NCBI GenBank assembly: GCA_030638455.1
Contig: DAOWEP010000005.1
Span: forward strand, 1-5,428
Source of the DNA: Gammaproteobacteria bacterium
GTDB taxonomy: Bacteria; Pseudomonadota; Gammaproteobacteria; DAOWEP01
Length of the DNA: 5,428 nucleotides
Reading direction: 5' to 3'
The notes under the pieces: generated by a model
Told to the model about the DNA's origin: nothing
Seen by the model: the letters and a program-made list of their open reading frames with translations, nothing else
The model's database searches: none
Shown here: positions 1 to 5,428 of the stretch, piece by piece
How positions within the stretch are numbered: the stretch's first letter is position 1
How the letters are laid out: each line of letters opens with the position of its first letter
Program-made: the position numbers and the translations under genes

Positions 1-504
1 CGTTACGAAGTCTACATAGACACAACTTGCTGTTGGTCTCGTATCAACTTTTATAAAGTGACTGTTTAGACCGTCTTGTATGCCATGTTGAATAAATGAG
101 CCAGTGCCATCAGAGAAACGCATACAATGGTTGGTTGTGCTAATTGAGTCTAGTTCGGCTTGATCGAAGCAACCAAAATTTTGAGATAATATACATGGCA
201 TTTCTGGATCGTCATTCTGTTTTTTCTTGTCGTAATTTTCAAGAATTTTCAGACTAGGCGGCTTTGTATCAACGCTACCTAAGTCTTGTGCTTCACAATA
301 GGCAATACACAGTCCATAAAGACCTTTTGTAGTACCATCCTCTAGAAGATCATTACAAACACCTTCATTTGCAGGTGTCTCACTATCAGGGGTCATTGCC
401 ATTGCAACATTACCTGTTAATCCAACAAAGGCAACCATGCCTGCTGCACTCAATAACAATAAAAATCTTTTGTATAAACTTTTGTATAAAAAATTAGTCA
501 TCAT
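1..504 (-). CDS. Secreted cysteine-motif protein of unknown function (3' end outside window)
   Basis: The frame is open from ATG at 504 to the left edge, giving 168 residues without a stop, so the C-terminus is missing. The first 36 residues look like a Sec signal peptide: a basic start (K8, K12, R13), a hydrophobic stretch at about 14-30, and an AMA cleavage motif at 34-36. The mature part has cysteines at 50, 66, 70, 104, 112, 127 and 161, with motifs GLCIAYCEAQD (64-74), ILENYDKKK (87-95), MPC (102-104) and GCFDQAEL (111-118). From memory, this pattern matches an unnamed family of exported proteins in environmental proteobacteria, where CEAMDC and CPCFDAADL are typical; no function is known to me. 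A ribosome binding site and a candidate promoter lie directly upstream. A second ATG follows the first, so the start could be 501. The 168-codon frame and signal peptide make the gene call firm; the family assignment is an inference. Confidence 0.82.
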   Translation of the reverse strand, partial: MMTNFLYKSLYKRFLLLLSAAGMVAFVGLTGNVAMAMTPDSETPANEGVCNDLLEDGTTKGLYGLCIAYCEAQDLGSVDTKPPSLKILENYDKKKQNDDPEMPCILSQNFGCFDQAELDSISTTNHCMRFSDGTGSFIQHGIQDGLNSHFIKVDTRPTASCVYVDFVT

Positions 505-510
505 ATTTAT

Positions 511-515
511 CCCTT
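511..515 (-). promoter_or_regulatory. Ribosome binding site of the secreted-protein gene
   Basis: The minus strand reads AAGGG followed by a 6-base spacer to the ATG at 504. This purine-rich site supports the first of the two adjacent ATG codons as the start. Confidence 0.6.
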
Positions 516-542
516 ATCAATTTCAATATATATTTTGTGGAA

Positions 543-570
543 ACTATAGCACAAGTTTCCCATATTCAAA
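543..570 (-). promoter_or_regulatory. Candidate sigma-70 promoter of the secreted-protein gene
   Basis: On the minus strand TATAGT (543-548) is preceded directly by TGC, an extended -10 arrangement. A weak -35-like TTGAAT lies at 564-569 with a 15-base spacer, or TTTGAA at 565-570 with 16. Transcription would begin around 535 and give a leader of roughly 30 bases. The surroundings are AT-rich, so such matches can arise by chance; the position immediately before a good ribosome binding site is what favours it. Confidence 0.35.
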
Positions 571-696
571 ATATATTTCTCCTAGTCTGATTGTGTGTAA
601 ATTTCTAAACCAATAGCAGTTGCTTCTAGGATGCAATATTCATACCGGTATTATCTTTTATAATGGAATCAATTATATATGAATCTTTTTGTATGA

Positions 697-734
697 TTAT
701 CCAGGTTACGCCAGGATAAATGTAAAATATCCTG
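697..734. repeat. Overlapping, mutually exclusive inverted repeats
   Basis: The arms CAGGATA (712-718) and TATCCTG (728-734) are perfect complements around a 9-base loop. A second pair, TTATCC (697-702) and GGATAA (714-719), shares the central arm, so only one hairpin can form at a time. CCAGG is also directly repeated at 701-705 and 711-715. No T-run follows on either strand, so this is not a standard terminator. It could be a protein-binding site or chance structure in AT-rich DNA. Confidence 0.4.
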
Positions 735-946
735 ACAGTCATTATTTATCAGTATTTTCCCGCCTAAATATAATGAACAAATAGGTAATATGATTCAATG
801 AATTAGAGGCATTCCAGGAAATCATTCCACTCAATTTAATCACGCTGTACTGCAAAACATTCCAAGAATAAAATGAGATAAACTATCTTTATCCTTTATT
901 TACAATAAGTAAGGGATATATCTGACTGTAAAATTACCTGACAATC
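721..946 (+). repeat. Pair of near-identical 20-base direct repeats (721-740 and 927-946)
   Basis: The two copies, which start TGTAAAAT and contain CCTGACA, agree at 17 of 20 positions; they differ at 729/935, 730/936 and 738/944. They are 206 bases apart in the same orientation. The similarity does not extend beyond the 20 bases. They may be remnants of an element, paired regulator sites, or coincidence. Confidence 0.4.
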
Positions 947-978
947 TCCCTGAAATCATCACATATAACCTAAGCTAC

Positions 979-2574
979 CTACGAAGCACCCACCCCATGC
1001 TCACGTGTGGCATGAAACTTAATTTCCGGCCATCGCTCTATGGCCAGATCAAGGTTTACCTGCGAGGTTGCGATGTAGGCCAGACTCCCACCACTATCCA
1101 GGGCAAGATTATCTGAAAGCTTTTTCTGGAATTCATCCAGCTTTTTCGGGTCTTCGCAGGTTACCCAACGAGCGGTTTTTACATTTACATGTTCAAAAAT
1201 ACACTCTACCCCATACTCTTCCTTTAACCTGAAGGCCACCACATCAAATTGCAACACACCGACTGCGCCTACAATCAGGTCGTTGTTCCTTAATGGACGG
1301 AACAACTGTGACGCGCCCTCTTCACACAACTGCACAAGGCCTTTTTGCAATGCCTTTAAACGCAGGGGGTCACGTAATACAACCCTCCTGAATAACTCCG
1401 GTGCGAAATTCGGTATACCGGTAAACTGCAACTCTTCCCCCAGCGTAAAGGTATCACCTATTTGTATGGTCCCGTGGTTGTGCAGCCCGATAATATCCCC
1501 GGGATAGGCTTCATTTACCTGTTCACGCTCACTGGCCAGAAAGGTAATGGCATTGGATATTTTGATATCCTTCTTTATACGCACATGACGCATTTTCATG
1601 CCGTTTTCAAAGCTGCCTGAACAGATACGTAAGAAAGCGATTCGGTCACGATGCTGTGGGTCCATGTTTGCCTGGATTTTAAATATAAACCCAGTGAATT
1701 TTTCTTCATTGGGTTCAACATCACGTGTCGTAGTTGCTCTGGGCAAAGGTGCCGGTGCATACTCAACAAAGGCATCCAGCAGTTCTGCTACACCAAAATT
1801 ATTGATCGCGGATCCAAAGAATACCGGCGTCAGCTCACCTGCAAGAAAGGCATCCAGGTCAAATTCATTACTGGCCCCACGCACCAGCTCAATTTCATCA
1901 CGTAATTCCTGCGCAACATTTCCCAACACTTCATCCAGCCTTGGGTTATCCAGTCCTTCTATAATCTCACCTTCCTGTATTTTTCCACCATGTGTAGCGC
2001 TATACAGATGGACACTGTTATTGTGCAGATGGAATACACCCTTAAACTGCTTGCCCATACCGATTGGCCAGGTAACAGGTGCACACCGGATATTCAGGAT
2101 ATCTTCCACTTCATCCATTAGCTCTATCGGGTCACGCCCTTCACGATCAAGCTTGTTGATAAATGAAATAATCGGTGTGGTGCGCAATCGGCAAACCTCC
2201 ATCAGTTTAATGGTTCTTTGCTCTACACCCTTGGCACTATCGATCACCATTAATGCTGAATCTACTGCTGTCAAGGTACGATAGGTATCCTCCGAGAAGT
2301 CTTCATGCCCCGGAGTGTCCAACAGATTAATGATGCGACCTTTATATGGAAACTGCATTACTGAAGAGGTAACCGATATACCGCGCTGCTTTTCCATTGC
2401 CATCCAGTCGGATGTGGCGTGTCGGTCAGCCTTGCGACCCTTTACGGTACCCGCATGCTGGATTGCTCTGCCAAACAATAGCAATTTTTCCGTCAGGGTA
2501 GTCTTACCTGCATCCGGATGCGAGATAATGGCAAACGTACGGCGTAAGGCTGTTTGTTCTGAAATACTGGACAT
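979..2574 (-). CDS. prfC: Peptide chain release factor 3 (RF3, translational GTPase)
   Basis: RF3 is a cytoplasmic GTPase that releases RF1 or RF2 from the ribosome after peptide release. The 531-residue product is close to the 529 residues of E. coli RF3 and aligns with it throughout from memory. GTPase motifs are complete: G1 SHPDAGKTT (18-26), G2 within RGISVTSSV (64-72), G3 DTPGH (86-90), G4 NKLD (140-143) and G5 GSA (254-256). Typical RF3 segments follow, such as HNHGTIQIGDTF and a C-terminal end at FHATREH plus five extra residues. The ATG at 2574 is the only reasonable start, since an in-frame TAA lies at 2581-2583 and the next Met is residue 58. The ribosome binding site is poor: only CTAAAG abutting the ATG. 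It follows rimI in the same direction, as in E. coli, but after a 283-base repeat-bearing spacer and without yjjG in between. Confidence 0.97.
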   Translation of the reverse strand: MSSISEQTALRRTFAIISHPDAGKTTLTEKLLLFGRAIQHAGTVKGRKADRHATSDWMAMEKQRGISVTSSVMQFPYKGRIINLLDTPGHEDFSEDTYRTLTAVDSALMVIDSAKGVEQRTIKLMEVCRLRTTPIISFINKLDREGRDPIELMDEVEDILNIRCAPVTWPIGMGKQFKGVFHLHNNSVHLYSATHGGKIQEGEIIEGLDNPRLDEVLGNVAQELRDEIELVRGASNEFDLDAFLAGELTPVFFGSAINNFGVAELLDAFVEYAPAPLPRATTTRDVEPNEEKFTGFIFKIQANMDPQHRDRIAFLRICSGSFENGMKMRHVRIKKDIKISNAITFLASEREQVNEAYPGDIIGLHNHGTIQIGDTFTLGEELQFTGIPNFAPELFRRVVLRDPLRLKALQKGLVQLCEEGASQLFRPLRNNDLIVGAVGVLQFDVVAFRLKEEYGVECIFEHVNVKTARWVTCEDPKKLDEFQKKLSDNLALDSGGSLAYIATSQVNLDLAIERWPEIKFHATREHGVGAS

Positions 2575-2857
2575 CTTTAGTTAGATTCTGAGTTGATTAA
2601 GGATAAACCACAAAGCAGACTATTTTACACCAAAAGTAATACTGTTGCCTGCATGGATGCAGGTAAGGGGCGTGAGCACGACTCCAGGGATGGAGAAGGT
2701 ACGATTCCATGGAAGGAATCGATAGAGCCGAGTCAGGAACGGAGGCCGAGTGCAACGCAGGAGCGGTTGCCGAGGGATGCGGAAGCTTTGCCTGATAATC
2801 TATTGTTTGGCGATGCTACTACTTAGTACGGCAGAAGTGTCAGGAATTGAGATACAT
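2575..2857. other. Intergenic spacer between rimI and prfC
   Basis: This 283-base spacer contains the hairpin array described separately, flanked by more AT-rich DNA. On the minus strand a TAAAAT sequence at 2622-2627 could serve as a -10 element for prfC, but no good -35 is visible at the right distance. A short inverted repeat TACT/AGTA occurs near 2817-2828. I see no intrinsic terminator with a T-run after rimI. Open frames crossing the spacer on the plus strand encode only the repeat array and show no recognisable protein. Confidence 0.5.
2646..2782. repeat. REP-like array of small hairpins with a shared loop motif
   Basis: A run of short inverted repeats is packed into about 140 bases. 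Hairpin 1 pairs CCTGCA (2648-2653) with TGCAGG (2658-2663) around loop TGGA, extendable by a G-T and a T-A pair. Hairpin 2 pairs CTCCA (2682-2686) with TGGAG (2691-2695) around GGGA. Hairpin 3 pairs CGATTCC (2702-2708) with GGAATCG (2715-2721) around ATGGAA. Hairpin 4 pairs GCAAC (2752-2756) with GTTGC (2766-2770). The core CA(T/G)GGA(T/A)G recurs at 2652-2659, 2685-2692 and 2708-2715, and as GAGGGATG at 2772-2779. GCCGAG occurs three times (2727-2732, 2745-2750, 2769-2774). The DNA is more GC-rich than its flanks. This resembles intergenic REP or BIME-type elements; family identity is an inference. Confidence 0.65.
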
Positions 2858-3322
2858 CTAAAGATTCATAGCGAAGATCAGCGCATCTTCCCTGCCCTTC
2901 TCGTGCGGATAATAATCCTTACGGCACCCGGCTTCATTAAAACCCATTGAGAGATAAAGCCTTACTGCAACCTTGTTTGAAGGCCGGACTTCCAGCAGAA
3001 CAATCTCTGCAGACAGCCTTTTCGCGGCATCGATCAGGTTCTTTAGCATGATTCTGCCCAGGCCCTGACGCTGTGACTTGGGATGCACGCAAAGGTTCAG
3101 GATATGTGCCTCACCAGCGCCGTGAGACAAGGCACCGTAGGCTTCAAGCAAACCATTACGCTCCAGCACCTGGCAATAATACCCTACTCTCATGCAGTCA
3201 CGAAAAATCCCGACCGTCCACGGGCTAGGATAGACTGCCTTTTCGATCTCCATGACCGCATCAAGATCTTCTTCCCGCATGGGTCGAAATTCAGGTACCC
3301 CATCTTCCAACATTGCGCTCAT
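2858..3322 (-). CDS. rimI: Ribosomal protein bS18 N-terminal alanine acetyltransferase
   Basis: RimI uses acetyl-CoA to acetylate the N-terminal alanine of ribosomal protein S18. The 154-residue product is one GNAT domain with close similarity to E. coli RimI (148 residues). The acetyl-CoA binding loop is visible as RQGLGR (85-90) after the strand ILNLCVHP (74-81). The LEVRPSN motif places the catalytic glutamate at E111, and the catalytic tyrosine is Y123 (RLYLSMGF); these match Glu103 and Tyr115 of enteric RimI with the same 12-residue spacing. The YYP..KGREDA tail is typical of RimI. AGGA (3333-3336) lies 10 bases before the ATG at 3322; the ATG at 3313 is an alternative start. It sits 18 bases after the glycosylase stop and is probably co-transcribed with leuA and the glycosylase gene. 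In E. coli the gene before rimI is holD. Confidence 0.95.
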   Translation of the reverse strand: MSAMLEDGVPEFRPMREEDLDAVMEIEKAVYPSPWTVGIFRDCMRVGYYCQVLERNGLLEAYGALSHGAGEAHILNLCVHPKSQRQGLGRIMLKNLIDAAKRLSAEIVLLEVRPSNKVAVRLYLSMGFNEAGCRKDYYPHEKGREDALIFAMNL

Positions 3323-3340
3323 TAGATATGATTCCTGTCG

Positions 3341-4105
3341 TTACTGGCCATCGCTTCCAAGCACATCCTTGACCATCAATAGATCCTGCCAGGATTTTCT
3401 CTTTTCCATTGGCGAACGCAGCAAATATGCAGGATGATAGGTTACCACCACCGGTATATCCGTATCAGGATAAACATACTGCTGCCCACGCAACTTACCA
3501 ATTTTTGTTTCAGTCTTTAACAGGTTTTGGGCTGCCACACGACCTACTGCCAGAATCAGTTTGGGTTTAATCAACTGCACCTGCCGACGCAAGTAAGGTT
3601 CACAGGCAAAGACCTCCGCGACTTGCGGATCACGGTTCTCGGGTGGACGACACTTCAGGATATTCGCAATATAAACAGCCCGCCTTTCCAGCCCAATTGC
3701 CAACAACATTTCATTCAACAGCTTTCCAGCCCTGCCTACAAACGGTTCTCCCTGCTGGTCCTCGTCTGCACCAGGAGCTTCACCTATTATCAGCAGATCA
3801 GCGTTTTGGTTGCCTACACCGAAAACTGTTTGTGTCCTGCTGGTGTGCAAATCGCAACCAACACAGGAGGCCACTTGCTGCTGCAATGCTTCCCAGCCAA
3901 GATCCTGCACATCAATCTGAACCTGATGCTGATGTTCAACATTGTTACCTGGACGTTCCTCCTCAAGGGCTAATCCCTCACCCAGCAATGGGCCGTCCCG
4001 CTGTTCCCATACCTGAATACCCATCGCATCCAGGTAAGTTCTTCGCAAGGACTCGTCCATTCTCGATGAACTGTTAACAAACCCGTTTGCAGAATTCTCA
4101 GACAT
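3341..4105 (-). CDS. Family-4 uracil-DNA glycosylase (4Fe-4S) with psi-like N-terminal peptide
   Basis: The enzyme excises uracil from DNA as the first step of base-excision repair. Numbered from ATG at 4105 (254 residues), the catalytic core starts near residue 70. Four cysteines that would bind a 4Fe-4S cluster are at 81, 84, 152 and 168 (CVGC, LKCRPPENRDP, FACEPY). Motif 1 is GEAPGADED (108-116) followed by GEPFVGRAGKLL, and motif 2 is HPAYLLRSP (224-232). Thermophilic family-4 enzymes start almost directly at this core; here about 70 residues precede it. Within them, residues 21-43 (RRTYLDAMGIQVW, then R36, L41, GE) resemble the N-terminal peptide of E. coli HolD (psi). The rest of the extension is low in recognisable structure. 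The frame also opens at GTG 4111, but AGGG at 4111-4114 sits 5 bases before the ATG and overlaps that GTG, so ATG 4105 is preferred. The start overlaps the leuA stop by 8 bases. Confidence 0.92.
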   Translation of the reverse strand: MSENSANGFVNSSSRMDESLRRTYLDAMGIQVWEQRDGPLLGEGLALEEERPGNNVEHQHQVQIDVQDLGWEALQQQVASCVGCDLHTSRTQTVFGVGNQNADLLIIGEAPGADEDQQGEPFVGRAGKLLNEMLLAIGLERRAVYIANILKCRPPENRDPQVAEVFACEPYLRRQVQLIKPKLILAVGRVAAQNLLKTETKIGKLRGQQYVYPDTDIPVVVTYHPAYLLRSPMEKRKSWQDLLMVKDVLGSDGQ

Positions 4106-5428
4106 TCTCACCCTGCTGAGGATGTGCTCTTTCTGGTGAACACAGCATTTTGTTAAGCGCGTTTATATAGGCCTTTATTGAGGCGATTACAATATCAGTA
4201 TCCGCCCCCAGACCATTTACTATGCGCCCTTCTTTTTCAATCCGCACTGTCACTTCACCCTGCGAGTCGGTACCGCTGGTGATATTGTTCACGGAGTACA
4301 ACTGAAGATTGGTATCACTGTTGATCATATCTTCAATGGCACAGAACGCCGCATCTACCGGGCCACCCCCGTTTGCAGTTGCCTTTTTCTCTTCACCATC
4401 CACGCTCAGGGTGATCGTCGCCACTGGTTTTTCACCCGTCTCGGAACACACATGCATGGAAACCAGCTTGATGCTCTCATTTTCCGCCTCAAGATTGGTT
4501 TCGGTAACCAGCGCCTGGAGATCTTCATCAAAGATTTCATGTTTCTTATCGGCCAGCTCCTTGAATCGCGCAAAAGTATCATTCAACTCTTCTTCTGAAC
4601 CAAACTCTATCCCCAGCTCCTGCAACCGAGTACGAAAGGCATTCCTGCCAGAATGTTTGCCAAGCACCATTCGATTCGCCGCCCAGCCAACATCCTGAGC
4701 CCGCATGATTTCGTAGGTCTCGCGGCTCTTTAATACGCCGTCCTGATGGATACCTGATTCATGCGCAAACGCATTGGCACCGACAATGGCCTTGTTGGGT
4801 TGAACCGGAAACCCGGTAATCCCCGAAACCAGACGGGAACAGCTAACGATCTGCGTGGTATCCAGATTCGTGTCACAGGAAAAGACATCCCTGCGGGTTC
4901 GGACGGCCATAACAACTTCTTCAAGGGATGCGTTCCCTGCACGTTCACCAAGCCCGTTGATCGTACATTCCACCTGACGCGCTCCGTTTACTACCGCAGA
5001 CAATGAGTTGGCCACCGCCAAGCCCAGATCGTTGTGACAATGCACAGAAAAGATGGCCTTGTCCGAATTTGGAATGCGCTCAATCAGAGTGCGAATTAAC
5101 CCGCCAAACTGCTCTGGCACATTGTAGCCAACAGTATCCGGTATATTCAGGGTAGTGGCACCGGCATCAATGACCGCCTCTAGAATCCGGCAAAGAAAAT
5201 CTGGCTCCGAACGACCCGCATCTTCCGGTGAAAATTCTACGTCATCTGTGTACTTGCACGCGCGTTTCACCGCCTTAATAGCCTGCTCGATTACCTGTTC
5301 CGGTTCCATACGATGCTTCATCTTCATATGAATCGGTGATGTCGCAATAAAGGTATGGATACGGGCAGAATTTGCATCTTTCAGTGCCTCACCGACACTA
5401 TCGATATCCTTGTCCAGTGCCCGGGACA
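4098..5428 (-). CDS. leuA: 2-isopropylmalate synthase (5' end outside window)
   Basis: LeuA condenses acetyl-CoA with 2-oxoisovalerate, the committed step of leucine biosynthesis. The frame is open to the right edge: 33 codons before the first internal Met at 5327 read on in frame as typical LeuA sequence (RALDKDIDSVGEAL, ARIHTFIATSPIHMKMKH), so that Met is not the start. About 442 residues are visible of an expected total a little over 510. Visible in order (numbered from the first complete codon): the TIM-barrel segment with FSPEDAGRS (65-72), the metal-binding HCHNDLG (129-135), GLGERAGN (158-165), HESGIHQDG (222-230), then from about 318 the C-terminal LeuA dimer/regulatory domain that binds leucine for feedback inhibition. 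GGGPVDAAF is part of that domain. Its TGA stop overlaps the start of the glycosylase gene. Any leader or attenuator would lie outside the window. Confidence 0.96.
   Translation of the reverse strand, partial: SRALDKDIDSVGEALKDANSARIHTFIATSPIHMKMKHRMEPEQVIEQAIKAVKRACKYTDDVEFSPEDAGRSEPDFLCRILEAVIDAGATTLNIPDTVGYNVPEQFGGLIRTLIERIPNSDKAIFSVHCHNDLGLAVANSLSAVVNGARQVECTINGLGERAGNASLEEVVMAVRTRRDVFSCDTNLDTTQIVSCSRLVSGITGFPVQPNKAIVGANAFAHESGIHQDGVLKSRETYEIMRAQDVGWAANRMVLGKHSGRNAFRTRLQELGIEFGSEEELNDTFARFKELADKKHEIFDEDLQALVTETNLEAENESIKLVSMHVCSETGEKPVATITLSVDGEEKKATANGGGPVDAAFCAIEDMINSDTNLQLYSVNNITSGTDSQGEVTVRIEKEGRIVNGLGADTDIVIASIKAYINALNKMLCSPERAHPQQGENV
4111..4114 (-). promoter_or_regulatory. Ribosome binding site deciding the glycosylase start
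   Basis: AGGG on the minus strand lies 5 bases before ATG 4105, inside the last codons of leuA. It overlaps the alternative GTG start at 4109-4111, which has no site of its own at a workable distance. This favours the ATG and suggests translational coupling to leuA. Confidence 0.55.

Larger units (their letters stand above)
505..978. other. AT-rich intergenic region with short repeats, no gene seen
   Basis: This 474-base stretch lies between the end of prfC and the start of the secreted-protein gene. I see no open frame with a coding character on either strand and no RNA gene. It holds the promoter and leader of the leftward gene, a 10-base palindrome ATACCGGTAT (642-651), the small inverted repeat ATTCA-A-TGAAT (793-803), three CATTCCA copies (810-816, 823-829, 858-864), the inverted repeat GATAAA/TTTATC (877-882, 888-893), and the larger repeats listed separately. 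I could not find a GC-rich hairpin followed by a T-run on the minus strand, so no intrinsic terminator for prfC is called. Confidence 0.6.

Noticed and set aside
876..893. Inverted repeat near 877-893 as the prfC terminator
   Set aside because: The stem is six AT-rich pairs with no T-run following it on the minus strand, and it lies about 85 bases past the stop codon.
505..978. CRISPR array or replication origin in the AT-rich spacer
   Set aside because: Repeats are too short and irregular for a CRISPR array, and no TTATCCACA-type DnaA box cluster is present.
1598..2284. Plus-strand open frame of 228 codons opposite prfC
   Set aside because: It lies entirely antisense to the well-conserved RF3 gene and its serine-rich translation matches no family I know.
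2593..2826. Plus-strand open frame of 77 codons in the rimI-prfC spacer
   Set aside because: It is built almost wholly from the hairpin and direct-repeat array, has no recognisable domain, and repeat arrays without stops open frames by chance.
4730..4951. Minus-strand frame of 73 codons within leuA
   Set aside because: It is an alternative frame inside the catalytic region of leuA, which is intact in its own frame.
5327..5327. Met at 5327 as the start of leuA
   Set aside because: The frame continues upstream to the window edge with typical LeuA residues, so the gene is truncated by the edge and this Met is internal.

Overview
The window reads as a piece of a gammaproteobacterial chromosome of moderate GC, with all five recognisable genes on the minus strand. 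In transcription order (right to left) they are leuA (5' end cut by the right edge), a family-4 uracil-DNA glycosylase gene, rimI, prfC, and a secreted cysteine-containing protein of unknown function whose 3' end is cut by the left edge. The pairing of rimI with prfC (RF3), and the close match of RF3 and RimI to the E. coli proteins, is the main reason for the gammaproteobacterial call. I cannot name a genus.

Right part (2858-5428): leuA, the glycosylase gene and rimI form a tight operon. leuA and the glycosylase gene overlap by 8 bases (ATGTCTGA), and 18 bases separate the glycosylase gene from rimI. This joins leucine biosynthesis, base-excision repair and ribosomal-protein acetylation on one transcript. 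In E. coli the gene before rimI is holD (DNA polymerase III psi subunit). Here the glycosylase occupies that slot, and its N-terminal extension carries a peptide resembling the N-terminal clamp-loader-binding peptide of psi. This is the most interesting observation in the window.

Middle (2575-2857): the 283-base spacer between rimI and prfC holds a compact array of small hairpins. Several share a CA(T/G)GGA(T/A)G core at the loop, and the array is followed by imperfect direct repeats. It looks like a REP-like or mobile intergenic element, not a gene. prfC follows, full length with all GTPase motifs, but with a weak ribosome binding site.

Left part (1-978): a 474-base AT-rich spacer without a supported gene holds several short repeats and a plausible promoter for the leftmost gene. 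That gene encodes a signal peptide followed by a cysteine-patterned domain of an uncharacterised secreted family. Its AT-rich composition and accessory character contrast with the housekeeping genes to its right.
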